Shown: in pieces, positions 24,392 through 33,427 of the stretch
Numbering within the stretch: the stretch's first letter is position 1
Layout of the letters: each line of letters begins with the position of its first letter
Assembly: GCA_031261525.1 (NCBI GenBank)
Contig: JAISJM010000120.1
Location: 1-64,000 of the forward strand
DNA: 64,000 nucleotides
Origin: Eubacteriales Family XIII. Incertae Sedis bacterium
GTDB taxonomy: Bacteria; Bacillota; Clostridia; Peptostreptococcales; Anaerovoracaceae
Direction: 5' to 3'
Position numbers and translations under genes: made by a program
The notes under the pieces: model-generated
Databases searched by the model: none
Seen by the model: the letters and a program-made list of their open reading frames with translations, nothing else
Told to the model about the DNA's origin: nothing

Positions 24392-27049
24392 ATGGAATTC
24401 ATAAACCGTGAAATTGGTCGTGACATTTATTTTGAGACAATCAGCGAGAGTACGGGTAAGTCATTATGGTGGCACGAGACTCTTGTGATTCTGTTTGTGT
24501 TATCGGGCTCGGCGGAGGTGACGCATGATGGCAAACGTGTCAAGCTACATGAAGCGGATCTCATCATCATCGACCGCTACAACTCGTACGAGGTAAATAT
24601 CTGGGGAACATCTCTCGTATTGCGTATGCACATCAATACATCGATGCTTCGCAGCCACAACAATCTACTGCTAGGACATAGTATCCGTTGTAATTCTACG
24701 GTTACCGCAAGTCCATCGAATTTTTCAGGGACCTGTGGCGCCACAGACGCTACAAACACCACAAACACCACCGATACCACAGACGATACAAACACCACAA
24801 ACACCACAGACACCACAGACGCTACAAACACCACAAACACCACCGATACTACAAATACCACAGATCCACAAGCTCCGTTCAACATCATTCGCGGCTATAT
24901 TGCGCGCATTTTCACCGCGGTCTTCGGACGAGAAAGTGGCGTGCTTTCCTATGTCTATGCGCAGACGCTGAATCTGTGTCTCTATCTCGAAAATAATTTT
25001 GCATTTGCCGCCGAGAAGAATGAAAGTAAATCCGATAATATGCAGCGACTTGCGCGGATTTTAGCCTATATCGAAGACAATTATGCCGAGCCGATTTCGC
25101 TTGTGCAAATGGCGGCAGAGGAGTATCTTTCAACTGGTTTTTTATCAAGATTTTTTAAGCAGCACACGGATATCTCATTTATACAATACGTGAAAAATGT
25201 CAGATTAAATCACGCCTATCTTGACATCTGCAATACGGATATGACGGTGACAGATATTGCGATGAGCAATGGATTTGCAAGCACCAACACGTTTATTACG
25301 GCATTTACAGAAGCCTATGGCACGACGCCTGGCGAGTACAGGCGTGCTTATCGTGCGAGCCAAAATAACCCAGAAAAGGAACGCACGCATGACCAAGTCA
25401 CCTATGCGATTACAGATGAATTTAGCACGTTGAATCGATATATTGGCGAAAGTTTGCACAGCGATACGCAAGATGCGATACCGCATTTTGTGAAACAGAC
25501 GGAGATTAAAGTCGATATCAACAAGCGTACAAAACCGTTTATCCAGAAATGGCGACATTTGCTCACCGTGGGCTGGGCGAAAGAGGTTTTGAGCGCACCC
25601 GTACAAGATCAGATTAAACTTGTGCAGAAAAATATCGGCTTCAAATATATCCGTTTCCACGGTATTCTCGATGATGATATGAATCTATATAGCGAGGATG
25701 AACGCGGTCATGCAGTGTATAATTTTACATATTTGGATATGGTGGTAGATTATGTCTTATCTTTGGAATTGAAACCATACGTAGAATTTGCCTTTATGCC
25801 ACAGGCGCTCGCAAAACGTCGTGGTAAATTCTATAAACGCGGTTCGACGGTGAGCGCGCCAAAAGATATTCGCAAATGGGACACGCTCGTGCGTGTGGTG
25901 ATTCAGCATTGGCTCGAGCGTTATGGCGCAGACGAGATTCAAAGCTGGATTTATTCGACGATGAACGGGCACACGGTTGTGCTCGGGCAGCTCACGATGG
26001 ACGAATATCTTGAATTATATGCGCATACCTATCATGCTGTGAAAGAGATGCTGCCTGATGCGACATTTGCAGGGCCTGGTTCTGACATGGGAATTTTAGA
26101 TATTAATGGTGCAAATGTCAAAAATGGCTGGCATCTATTTTTCGATGCGTGCAAAGAGAGAGACTGTTACCCGGATATCATCAGCATGCAGTGTTTTCAC
26201 GCTGATTTCAACGAATCGGATAGTATCGTTGCAAGCTATACGATGACGCATGAACGTGCGCCTGTATTTCTAAGTGCCGATGAAAATTATCTCGCAAACC
26301 ATATCCAAAATCTGCGGCATGTCATGCGAAACCATGATTTGACACATTTGCCCATGGGTATTGAGACTTGGAACTCCTCCATGTGGCAACGAGATCTGTG
26401 CAGTGATACGTGTTTCAAGGCGGCATTTCTAGCTAAAAACATCATCGATAACAACGATAAACTCGAATTTATGGGATATTGGACGCTCAGTGATTTTTAC
26501 GAAGAAATCAATATGGATCAGAAATTATTTCATGGTGGCTATGGGCTCATCACGTACAATGGCGTGCCGAAAAGCGGTTACCATGCGATGACGATGCTTC
26601 AGCGGCTTGGCACGGAGATGTATGAGCGCGGCGATGGTTATATCATCACAAGGCGCGGCAAAGCAATCTGTATCGCGATGTATCATTATTGCCACTACAA
26701 CGAATTGTACCTGAATCAGTATTCGATGAATGGTGCCGAAGAGGACCGATATAGCGCATTTGTAGCAGGCGAAGATCGCTGTTTTGATTTTAAGATTGAA
26801 GGGTTTGAGGAGGGTAGCGACATTGAGATTGAGATCTATTCCGTGAGCCCCGATGTCGGCAGCGCCTATGATTCTTGGGTGCGCATGGGCATGCCCGAAC
26901 GACTGAGGCCCACACGGCTAGAGTATCTGAAGGACATTTCATCGCCAGCCTATGAGATTATGCGTGCCAAGGTGGTTGATGGTGTGCTGAACGTAAATTC
27001 AACGTTGGTGCCACACCAGGTGCTTGTTGCTGTGATTACGGGATATTGA
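24392..27049 (+). CDS. AraC-family regulator fused to a GH39-like domain
   Basis: GGGAG at 24380-24384 sits 7 nt before the ATG at 24392 (885 residues), which is better than the ATG at 24341. Residues 1-90 are a cupin sensor (WWHETLVILFVLSGSAEV). Residues about 115-155 are a Thr/Asn/Asp low-complexity insert. An AraC double helix-turn-helix lies near 230-330 (EPISLVQMAAEEYLSTGFLS, then GFASTNTFITAFTEAYGTTP). The remaining 550 residues resemble GH39 beta-xylosidases. The nucleophile region GIETWNSSMW keeps its Glu, but the usual acid/base NEP motif appears as SWIYSTMNGH, without Glu. The C-terminal half may therefore bind sugar rather than cut it, as a ligand sensor for the regulator. Likely targets are sugar genes nearby, such as the cluster at 28.1 kb. 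Confidence 0.85.
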   Translation: MEFINREIGRDIYFETISESTGKSLWWHETLVILFVLSGSAEVTHDGKRVKLHEADLIIIDRYNSYEVNIWGTSLVLRMHINTSMLRSHNNLLLGHSIRCNSTVTASPSNFSGTCGATDATNTTNTTDTTDDTNTTNTTDTTDATNTTNTTDTTNTTDPQAPFNIIRGYIARIFTAVFGRESGVLSYVYAQTLNLCLYLENNFAFAAEKNESKSDNMQRLARILAYIEDNYAEPISLVQMAAEEYLSTGFLSRFFKQHTDISFIQYVKNVRLNHAYLDICNTDMTVTDIAMSNGFASTNTFITAFTEAYGTTPGEYRRAYRASQNNPEKERTHDQVTYAITDEFSTLNRYIGESLHSDTQDAIPHFVKQTEIKVDINKRTKPFIQKWRHLLTVGWAKEVLSAPVQDQIKLVQKNIGFKYIRFHGILDDDMNLYSEDERGHAVYNFTYLDMVVDYVLSLELKPYVEFAFMPQALAKRRGKFYKRGSTVSAPKDIRKWDTLVRVVIQHWLERYGADEIQSWIYSTMNGHTVVLGQLTMDEYLELYAHTYHAVKEMLPDATFAGPGSDMGILDINGANVKNGWHLFFDACKERDCYPDIISMQCFHADFNESDSIVASYTMTHERAPVFLSADENYLANHIQNLRHVMRNHDLTHLPMGIETWNSSMWQRDLCSDTCFKAAFLAKNIIDNNDKLEFMGYWTLSDFYEEINMDQKLFHGGYGLITYNGVPKSGYHAMTMLQRLGTEMYERGDGYIITRRGKAICIAMYHYCHYNELYLNQYSMNGAEEDRYSAFVAGEDRCFDFKIEGFEEGSDIEIEIYSVSPDVGSAYDSWVRMGMPERLRPTRLEYLKDISSPAYEIMRAKVVDGVLNVNSTLVPHQVLVAVITGY
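24742..24868 (+). repeat. In-frame ACA-rich microsatellite in the AraC-GH39 gene
   Basis: The DNA encodes a run of ATNTTNTTDTTD-type residues. A segment starting CACAGACGCTACAAACACCA at 24742 is repeated from 24814, i.e. with a 72-nt (24-codon) period. The reading frame is kept, so length changes would alter only the linker between the cupin and the HTH. Confidence 0.9.
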
Positions 27050-27271
27050 TTTCTTTACTGCAGTATCAATGACATCATATTTTGGTGTCATAGAAGAAAC
27101 TAAAATATGATTTTTGCTTTTTAGTTTCCTATGCGATGGTACGATGCTGAACGCGATTACTATCTGAATTACATTAAAATTAGGGACTGACAAAGTAAAC
27201 GTCCCGACTGCAAAGGGTACTTGATAAAAGCATCTGAAATAATAGAAAGTTGGAAAAGGACCGAATGAAAA

Positions 27272-27343
27272 ATTCTCTTCCTAACTCGATTTTGGACAGA
27301 AAAGCAGGCGTTTTCGTGTCCAAAATCGAGTTAGGAAGAGAAT
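27272..27343. repeat. Perfect 27-bp-arm palindrome, dispersed family copy 1
   Basis: The arms 27272-27298 and 27317-27343 are exact reverse complements (ATTCTCTTCCTAACTCGATT and so on), around an 18-nt loop (GAAAAGCAGGCGTTTTCG). The outer sequence TTCTCTTC-T-AC-CGATTTTG recurs at 32342 and 34451. Confidence 0.9.
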
Positions 27344-27349
27344 CTTGGG

Positions 27350-27544
27350 ATGTGGGCAGTTGAGCGCCCACGCGCGATTATAATGATTGTAGCAATTGCG
27401 ATTTTTGTAGTGACTATAAAATTTGCGACATTTGCACGGCGTCCGATATTGACCTTGGGGAATATCATTGAATTTGATGCATACTATGGTGCAGCGCTCA
27501 TGCGCGTGATAGATGGGCGTAGAGATTATGCCAATATTATGTAA
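27350..27544 (+). other. Possible small membrane protein or gene relic (64 codons)
   Basis: The frame from ATG at 27350 encodes one hydrophobic segment (AIIMIVAIAIFVVTIKFATF) followed by FDAYYGAALMRVIDGRRDYA. There is no good ribosome site, since the start lies just after the palindrome. The composition fits a real short membrane protein or the N-terminus of a degraded one cut off by the minisatellite. No family is recognised. Confidence 0.3.
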
Positions 27545-27549
27545 TGACG

Positions 27550-27800
27550 TTGAACCCATATCGCATCGGAACACATATCGCATCGGAACCCATATCGCAC
27601 CGGAACCCATATCGCATCGGAACCCATATCGCATCGGAACCCATATCGCATCGGAACACATATCGCATCGGAACACATATCGCATCGGAACACATATCGC
27701 ACCGGAACCCATATCGCATTGGAACACATATCGCACCGGAACCCATATCGCATCGGAACACATATCGCATCGGAACCCGTATCGCACCGGAACACAATAC
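27550..27800. repeat. 17-bp minisatellite, 14 copies
   Basis: From 27562 the unit CGCATCGGAACACATAT repeats 14 times without spacers, the last copy being slightly diverged, and a 12-nt partial copy precedes it. Variation is almost confined to two positions (CGCA[T/C]C and GAAC[A/C]C). Because 17 is not a multiple of 3 and the unit contains no stop in any phase, all six frames stay open. The overlapping frames here are artefacts. Confidence 0.95.
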
Positions 27801-28126
27801 CACCACAAACCACCAAGAAAGCATTCAAAATCCTACAACAAACAGTATTGATAACATTTTAACAATCAATCAAATCCAAAAATACATAAAAATCCATATA
27901 AAATTTATGACGTTAGGCATTGCCTAGCGTTTTTATTTTTTTGATTCGGTACGAAATCTGTGCTAATTCAGTCAGAAAGCCTGTATGTGCAAATATCTCA
28001 CAGTGATATGATAAGTGTGCAGTCAAGAGAGACTTCCAACACGGACAACAAGAGCCGTTCGGAGCAAAACAGATGCGAGTATGAAATGAAAAGTTTTTAG
28101 ATAAAAAAAATAGGGAGGAAATAAAA
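27801..28126. other. Intergenic region and leader of the sugar cluster
   Basis: No gene is seen. A short hairpin (ACGTTAGGCATTGCCTAGCGT, followed by TTTTTATTTTTTTG) at about 27910-27940 looks like a weak Rho-independent terminator. The remainder is probably the promoter region of the dehydrogenase gene that starts at 28127 behind GGGAGGAAAT. Confidence 0.5.
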
Positions 28127-29134
28127 ATGTCAACATTAAGAGTCGGAATCATTGGAACGGGTGCAATCGGCGTACAACATTTGCTACGAATCCACAACAA
28201 GCTTCAAGGTGCAGAAGTTGTCGGCGTCAATGACTACAGCAGGGAAGCCGCAGAAAAAGCTGCCGCACTCATCGATGCAAAAGTATACGAAAGCCCTGAA
28301 GCACTTATCAATTCACCTGAAGTTGATGCAATCGTCGTCACAAGTCCTGGATTTGCACATGCGGCGTCCGTACTTGAAGCAATCAAAGTCGGCAAGCCTG
28401 TCTTCACGGAGAAGCCACTTTCAACTTCAGCCGCTGATTCGAAATCAATTGTAGATGCAGAAATCGCTGGTGGCAAGAAGCTCGTACAAGTCGGCTTCAT
28501 GAGAAGATATGACACAGGTTATATTCAGCTGAAGAATCTGATTGATTCAGGCAAGTATGGCGAGCCACTTCTAATAAAAGGTGCGCACAGAAATCCAACA
28601 GTAGATACAAATTACATCACAGCATATGCTGTGCATGATACAGCAATTCACGAAATCGACGTATTACATTGGCTCGTCGGTGCAAATTGGGTAAGCGCGC
28701 AGGTCATCATCGGCAAACAGACAAAGTACACACATGGCGCACTCCGAGATCCACAGACAATGATTCTGATCGGTGACACAGGTCTCGTTGTGACACTCGA
28801 GGTCAACGTGAATTGCCAATTCGGATATGATATCCAGTGCGAAGTCGTTACAGAAAGCGCGGCGTTAAGACTTCCAAACCCATCTTTTCCAATCGTCAAG
28901 TCCGAAGAGACCGAGTCCGTGAAGATTCTAAATGACTGGGCAGACAGATTTATCGATGCCTATGATGTTGAGTTGCAGGATTGGATTGATTCGACATTGA
29001 AGGGTGAAGTAAATGGACCAACCGCTTGGGACGGATATCTTGCCAATCTTACGGCTGATGCACTCGTTGCAGCGCAGGAGAGCGGAAATGTCGAAGCAAT
29101 CGCAGCAGGTACAACGCCAGCATTTTACGCGTAA
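28127..29134 (+). CDS. iolG: Gfo/Idh/MocA oxidoreductase, myo-inositol 2-dehydrogenase-like
   Basis: A 335-residue NAD(P)-dependent dehydrogenase. The Rossmann fold starts at VGIIGTGAIGVQH (residues 6-18). The EKPL motif is near residue 98, and the catalytic Asp/His pair sits in VHDTAIHEIDVLHWL. Length and motifs fit inositol 2-dehydrogenases (IolG), which oxidise myo-inositol to scyllo-inosose. Related sugar or scyllo-inositol dehydrogenases cannot be excluded. The RBS GGGAGG is well placed. It opens a cluster with two TIM-barrel isomerases and a sugar-binding lipoprotein, which supports inositol or rare-sugar catabolism. Confidence 0.8.
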   Translation: MSTLRVGIIGTGAIGVQHLLRIHNKLQGAEVVGVNDYSREAAEKAAALIDAKVYESPEALINSPEVDAIVVTSPGFAHAASVLEAIKVGKPVFTEKPLSTSAADSKSIVDAEIAGGKKLVQVGFMRRYDTGYIQLKNLIDSGKYGEPLLIKGAHRNPTVDTNYITAYAVHDTAIHEIDVLHWLVGANWVSAQVIIGKQTKYTHGALRDPQTMILIGDTGLVVTLEVNVNCQFGYDIQCEVVTESAALRLPNPSFPIVKSEETESVKILNDWADRFIDAYDVELQDWIDSTLKGEVNGPTAWDGYLANLTADALVAAQESGNVEAIAAGTTPAFYA

Positions 29135-29158
29135 TGTATTGGAATGGAGGAAATGAAA

Positions 29159-30016
29159 ATGGCAGTATATACAGGTTTTAACGAAGCAACGGCACTCGAA
29201 TGTAAAGGTCAGAGCTTGCTGGCAGATTTGGAAGAATGTGAAAAGAATGGATTTGACTATATTGAAATCCGTTTCGATTCCGTAAGAGATTATCTGAAAG
29301 ATCATACTTTAGATGATTTGGCGCAGTGGTTTGCGGCACACAATCTGAAGCCTTGGGCTTACAATACGCTTATCTTCTTTAACCAAAGAAATGAAGCTGG
29401 CGTAAAAGAAATCGATGACGAAGTAGATTTCATCATCGAAGTATCCGAAGCAATTGGCATGAAGACACTCGTCACGGTTCCGAGTTTTGATGTCGTAAAA
29501 GAAGACGGCAATCCCTATTCAATCGAAGAATTTCGTGATGAAGCGGTTACCAGGTTGCAGTATCTCGCAGACAAGGTTGCACCTCATGGACTGAGAATTT
29601 CCTTAGAATTCTGCGGCGCGCCGGGGTGTTCCATTAACCAGTTCGGCACAGCCTATGAAGTGGTAAAGGCTGTCTCAAGAGACAACGTTGGCATCACGCT
29701 CGATTGTTTCCATTTCCATGGCATGGATTCTCATTGGGAAGACCTTGAAAATGCCGACGCAAAGAAGATCTTCATTCTTCACCTGAATGATGTGGAAAAT
29801 CTTCCAATTGGGCAACTCGCTGACATTCACAGAGTGTGGCCAGGCGAGGGTGTGCTCGAGCTTGAGCGCACATTCAAAATCCTCAAAGACAAGGGCTTCG
29901 AGGGTGTCTGCACAATCGAGGAATTCCGCCCAGAATATTATGAGCTATCCCATGCCGAAAATGTAAAGACAGCATATGAATATACCAAAGCAATCGTTGA
30001 TAAATATTTTGGCTAA
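29159..30016 (+). CDS. Sugar phosphate isomerase/epimerase, inosose isomerase-like
   Basis: GGAGG at 29146-29150 selects the third in-frame ATG (29159) over 29144 and 29153, giving 285 residues. It is an AP-endonuclease-2/xylose-isomerase-like TIM barrel. The expected metal ligands are visible in order: Glu in ISLEFCG, Asp in ITLDCFHFHG, His in ILHLNDVE and Glu in CTIEEFRPE. The arrangement resembles IolI (inosose isomerase). The gene follows the dehydrogenase by 24 nt, so it is probably co-transcribed. The exact substrate is inferred only from the neighbours. Confidence 0.75.
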   Translation: MAVYTGFNEATALECKGQSLLADLEECEKNGFDYIEIRFDSVRDYLKDHTLDDLAQWFAAHNLKPWAYNTLIFFNQRNEAGVKEIDDEVDFIIEVSEAIGMKTLVTVPSFDVVKEDGNPYSIEEFRDEAVTRLQYLADKVAPHGLRISLEFCGAPGCSINQFGTAYEVVKAVSRDNVGITLDCFHFHGMDSHWEDLENADAKKIFILHLNDVENLPIGQLADIHRVWPGEGVLELERTFKILKDKGFEGVCTIEEFRPEYYELSHAENVKTAYEYTKAIVDKYFG

Positions 30017-30125
30017 TGAAGCGAATGTGTAAACATTAGCAGGAATCACATTTGCACGGTCGTTCCAGATATGTATAAAATGGGAATATTCTGGTGTGAC
30101 CGTGTCAATCTGGAGGAGGATAATC

Positions 30126-31037
30126 ATGAAAATTGCATTTGATGTAGATGTGCTTGCCAAGCAGATGAGCATATCTGATATGGTTCAGCAGGTTGCCGAC
30201 TGGGGTTACAAATATATCGAACAGTCGCCACACCCAAGGATCAATCCATTTTATAAACATCCACTTTATTCAAAAGAGACGGAGCAAGAATACAAGAAAG
30301 CGTTATCAGCCACGGGCGTTGAAATTAGTTCGTTAATCGTCGTCTATCGCTGGTCTGGTCCAGATGAGGAACAACGAAAGTTTGCAGTAGCGAACTGGAA
30401 ACGCATCATCGAAGTCGCTTCTGATTTAGGTGTGCAGGTAATCAATACGGAATTGTCCGGCGATCCAAAGCAGCAAGAACGCTGTAATGGTATGTGGTTC
30501 CGTTCGATGGAAGAATTGCTTCCAGTGTTTGAAAGAGAAGGCATCCGCGTTGAGATTCAGAGTCATCCATATGACTTCTGTGAGCTAAACGATGAGACGG
30601 TAGATATGGTGAAGAGTTTCCGCTCGGACAACCTCACTTACGTATACTCATCGCCACACGGATTCTTCTATGATCAGGGAAAAGGAGACGTAAGGCATAT
30701 GCTGACTTATGCGGGGGACAGCTTATCACACGTACTCTTTGCCGATACATTCAATCAAGAGCTCGACTGCCGTTATATCGTAAATCCACCATGGCTCGGT
30801 CCTACAGACGCGGTCGTACATCAACACCTAGCAATGGGTGAGGGCGATGTGGACTTCCCTGGAATCTTTGATACACTCAGAGATTTGGACTTTGCGGGCA
30901 AGAAATTCAAGGTGGGAGGCGATTCTATCGCTTGTGTATCTTATTTCGGATTTCCTGATAAGATGCAAGAACAAGCACCAGCAGCCCGAGAGAGAATTGA
31001 ACGTGAATTGTTGACAGGTCTAACCTCGCGAGCATAG
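30126..31037 (+). CDS. Second TIM-barrel sugar isomerase/epimerase
   Basis: GGAGGAGGATA before the ATG at 30126 makes this the start rather than 30096, giving 303 residues. It has xylose-isomerase-like fold features (YKYIEQSPHPR, VEIQSHPYDF, YVYSSPHGFF, FKVGGDSIACVSYFG). It is clearly a different subfamily from the preceding gene. A 110-nt gap containing an imperfect inverted repeat (CACGGTC ... GACCGTG, 30054-30105) separates them. The C-terminal TSRA and stop are written in text like the dispersed repeat (GCGAGCATAG), as if a repeat insertion had trimmed the end. Confidence 0.7.
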   Translation: MKIAFDVDVLAKQMSISDMVQQVADWGYKYIEQSPHPRINPFYKHPLYSKETEQEYKKALSATGVEISSLIVVYRWSGPDEEQRKFAVANWKRIIEVASDLGVQVINTELSGDPKQQERCNGMWFRSMEELLPVFEREGIRVEIQSHPYDFCELNDETVDMVKSFRSDNLTYVYSSPHGFFYDQGKGDVRHMLTYAGDSLSHVLFADTFNQELDCRYIVNPPWLGPTDAVVHQHLAMGEGDVDFPGIFDTLRDLDFAGKKFKVGGDSIACVSYFGFPDKMQEQAPAARERIERELLTGLTSRA

Positions 31038-31046
31038 TGCATGGTT

Positions 31047-31125
31047 GGTAAGGTTCGTCAACAGGAACTACGTAGCAGCTACAAGCATAGTGAGTCACAT
31101 TCACATACTATGCGTTCGTTGCAAT
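31047..31125 (+). repeat. Dispersed intergenic repeat, copy related to 36426
   Basis: The stretch beginning GGTAAGGTTCG and continuing AGGAACTACGTAGCAGCTAC, AAGCATAGTGAGTC, CATACTATGCGTTCGTTGCAAT aligns base by base with 36426-36496 (GCAGCTGCGAGCATAGCGAGTC ... CCATGCGTCAGCCGCAAT). It lies between the isomerase and the binding-protein gene. Confidence 0.7.
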
Positions 31126-31217
31126 CGTATCTATTTGGAAAATTTGAGTAATTTTTCAAAAATTAGCATTCCACACGAATTGCGGAACTGTGGGATATAG
31201 GTAGTAGGAGGATAATC

Positions 31218-32202
31218 ATGAAAAGATTAAGTATTGCAGTAATATTGATCGTCGCGATGATCGGAACGATGGCATTTTCAGCTTGCAGTAAGAGCGACAG
31301 TGGCAGTGATAGCGGAGACAGCAAAGATTCTACCAAAGGTGACAAAATCAAGATGGGCTTCACCATTTCAGAGAGATCAATTTCTTTCATCGCTAGATAA
31401 GGCAGCACAAGACGCAGCCGCGGAGCAAGGTATTGACTTGACATCACAGGATGCGCAAAAGGATGTTCAGAAGCAAATAGACCAAATTGCGACATTTGCA
31501 TCTCAGGGCTGTAAAGCAATCATTGTCAATCCTGTAGAAATTGATACGGCAGACGCATTGATTTCAGCCGCAGGCGGTGTGCCAGTATTCTTCGTAAACA
31601 GACTCCCCGATGAGAGTGTTTTCAAAGAAGGCATCGCATATGGCGTAGGTTCTGACGAATTACAGTCCGGCGGATTCCAGGGTGAATTCCTCGCAGGATA
31701 TTTCGCTGACAGAACAGACAAGACACTGAATGTTGCAATATTACAGGGCATCATCGGCCACCCAGCTACAAATAAACGTACAGATTCTGCGCTTCAAGGC
31801 TTGAAGGATGCGGGATTCACAGTAAACGAAGTGTTCAAAGATACGGCAGAATTTGACAGAGCGAAAGCAATGCAATTAATTCAGACATTCCTAGGTACAG
31901 GCAAGCCAGTTGACGTCATCGTTGCAAATAACGATGAGATGGCGCTTGGCGCAATTGAAGCACTCAAGGCTGTTGGAAAGACGACAAAGGACGTGCCAGT
32001 TGTTGGCATTGACGCTACATCAGAGGGTGTTGCCTCCATCGCCGCTGGCGACCTCAATGCATCGGTATTTCAAGATGCCGTTGGTCAAGGCGCAGGCGCA
32101 CTCGAAGCAGCCGCAAAGGTTGTAACTGGCGAGAAAGTTGACCTCATCACATGGATACCATTCAAACTCGTGACACCCGAAAATGTCGCAGATTATCAAT
32201 AA
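31218..32202 (+). pseudogene. Sugar ABC transporter substrate-binding lipoprotein, frameshifted
   Basis: The ATG behind GGAGGATA starts a lipoprotein signal (MKRLSIAVILIVAMIGTMAF, then SAC lipobox). The frame stops at 31400 after IKMGFTISERS. The rest of an RbsB-type periplasmic-binding fold continues in the next frame, as QFLSSLDKAAQDAAAEQGID, through VIVANNDEMALGAIEAL to the stop at 32202. The break falls in GAGAGA at 31371-31376. One more GA (or one base fewer) would restore ISERDQFLSSLDK (or ISEDQFL) and a protein of about 328 residues. No permease or ATPase gene follows, so the transporter is incomplete here. Confidence 0.85.
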
Positions 32203-32278
32203 ATCTAGACATCTAAATTCGCCTCCGCTAATGAGTCTCCTCGCATCGATACCGAAATGGACTTATTAGTAGAAATAT

Positions 32279-32321
32279 ACTGACCTGTGAACCACAGCGT
32301 GTGGGTGGCAGGTCAGTTTTT
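32279..32321 (+). terminator. Rho-independent terminator
   Basis: ACTGACCTG pairs with CAGGTCAGT, with an inner ACCACA/TGTGG(T) stem, followed by TTTTTA. It ends the sugar cluster. Confidence 0.85.
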
Positions 32322-32341
32322 ATATTCAGTATGTTTGTGTT

Positions 32342-32409
32342 TCTCTTCTTTACGCGATTTTGCGTAAAGAAAAACGTCTTTTTTTACGCAAAATCGCGTA
32401 AAGAAGAGA
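32342..32409. repeat. Perfect 27-bp-arm palindrome, dispersed family copy 2
   Basis: Arm 32342-32368 (TCTCTTCTTTACGCGATTTT, then GCGTAAA) is the exact reverse complement of 32383-32409, around a 14-nt loop. Arm length and the CTCTTC-T-AC-CGATTTTG pattern match the copy at 27272. It lies between convergent genes and could also act as a two-way terminator. Confidence 0.9.
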
Positions 32410-32437
32410 TGTGTTATTTATTTATCAATCTTCGGAT

Positions 32438-33376
32438 TCAATCGTCAATTCGTATCTGTTTATCAAGCCAGCGTAGCACATCATCATAAACCATTTCTTT
32501 ATTGGCTTCGTTCAACATTTCATGTCTGCCACCTTCGTATAACTTTAGGGTTAGATTCTCATGATTCGTCGCCTTGAGCGATTCATACACTTCGCGCGTT
32601 CCTTTTCCATAATTGCCAACAGGATCCTGATCCCCAGAAAAGATGTAGATTGGCAGATTTAATGGTACCTTTGCCGCCCAGTCTCGTGTATTGATTTCCT
32701 GCAGTAACGAAAAAAGATCATAATATCCACCCGCGGTAAATGGAAATCCACAATAAGCATCTTCATCGTAATCAAGACAGACTTCGTCGACGGTGGATAA
32801 CCATGCGGAGTCGTTGATTGGGTTTGAAATTTTCTTGTTATAGCTTCCGAATGCGATCGTTTGCAAAAGTTTCCCAGGTGATTTTGCGCCTTTCACTTTT
32901 TTCTGAAACCCTGCAAGTGCTTTCCCCAAAACGACAGCAGAATTTCTGCCAGCAGTACCTGATAGAATACAGCCTGATAGTTCTGATGATGCATTGTTAT
33001 ATGTTGCGATATATTTTCGGACGAGGAAGGAACCCATGCTGTGTCCCATGAGAAATACTGGAACATCTGGATATTGCGCGGTCACTTCCGACATTAGAGT
33101 ATACATATCTTGTACAACGTAGTTCGTGCCATTTTCCTCAGAAAAATATCCCAAAGTAGCGGCGTGTTTGCCATGCCCAGCATGCTCATTCATGGCGACC
33201 ACATATCCATGCGCCGCCATAAATTTCGCAAACGCATCGTACCTGCCAATATGCTCCGCCATACCATGCGCAATCTGCAATACTGCTTTAGGCTGCTGCT
33301 CCGGTATCCAAATCTGCGATAATAAATCTTCAAGCCCGCTGCTTGCAGGACGCATCCATGTCTTTGTGTTCATCAT
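32438..33376 (-). CDS. Alpha/beta hydrolase, monoacylglycerol lipase/lysophospholipase-like
   Basis: A 312-residue cytoplasmic hydrolase of the Hydrolase_4 group. It has the early GMAEHIGRYDAFAKFMAAHG and NEHAGHGKHA motifs. The nucleophile elbow GHSMGS places Ser at 113. Asp is in IFSGDQDPVGNYGKG, and His is in YEGGRHEMLNE. It should hydrolyse monoacylglycerols or lysophospholipids. Two ATGs stand side by side; GGAGGG lies 4 nt from the first and 7 nt from the second (33373), so the second may be used. There is no operon partner: the next gene upstream (VanZ) is 52 nt away in the same orientation and may be co-transcribed. Confidence 0.85.
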   Translation of the reverse strand: MMNTKTWMRPASSGLEDLLSQIWIPEQQPKAVLQIAHGMAEHIGRYDAFAKFMAAHGYVVAMNEHAGHGKHAATLGYFSEENGTNYVVQDMYTLMSEVTAQYPDVPVFLMGHSMGSFLVRKYIATYNNASSELSGCILSGTAGRNSAVVLGKALAGFQKKVKGAKSPGKLLQTIAFGSYNKKISNPINDSAWLSTVDEVCLDYDEDAYCGFPFTAGGYYDLFSLLQEINTRDWAAKVPLNLPIYIFSGDQDPVGNYGKGTREVYESLKATNHENLTLKLYEGGRHEMLNEANKEMVYDDVLRWLDKQIRIDD

Positions 33377-33427
33377 GATAACCCTCCGATTCGAATCATT
33401 TATACCTCATTTTGCTGTTAATATCTT

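Noticed and set aside
27550..27800. CRISPR array
   Set aside because: Units are contiguous with no spacers, and the unit is only 17 bp. No cas genes are seen.
27281..27927. Overlapping frames on both strands with repeating peptides (for example HRIGTHIASEPIS)
   Set aside because: They are all produced by the 17-bp minisatellite, which has no stop in any frame. No ribosome site or start fits.
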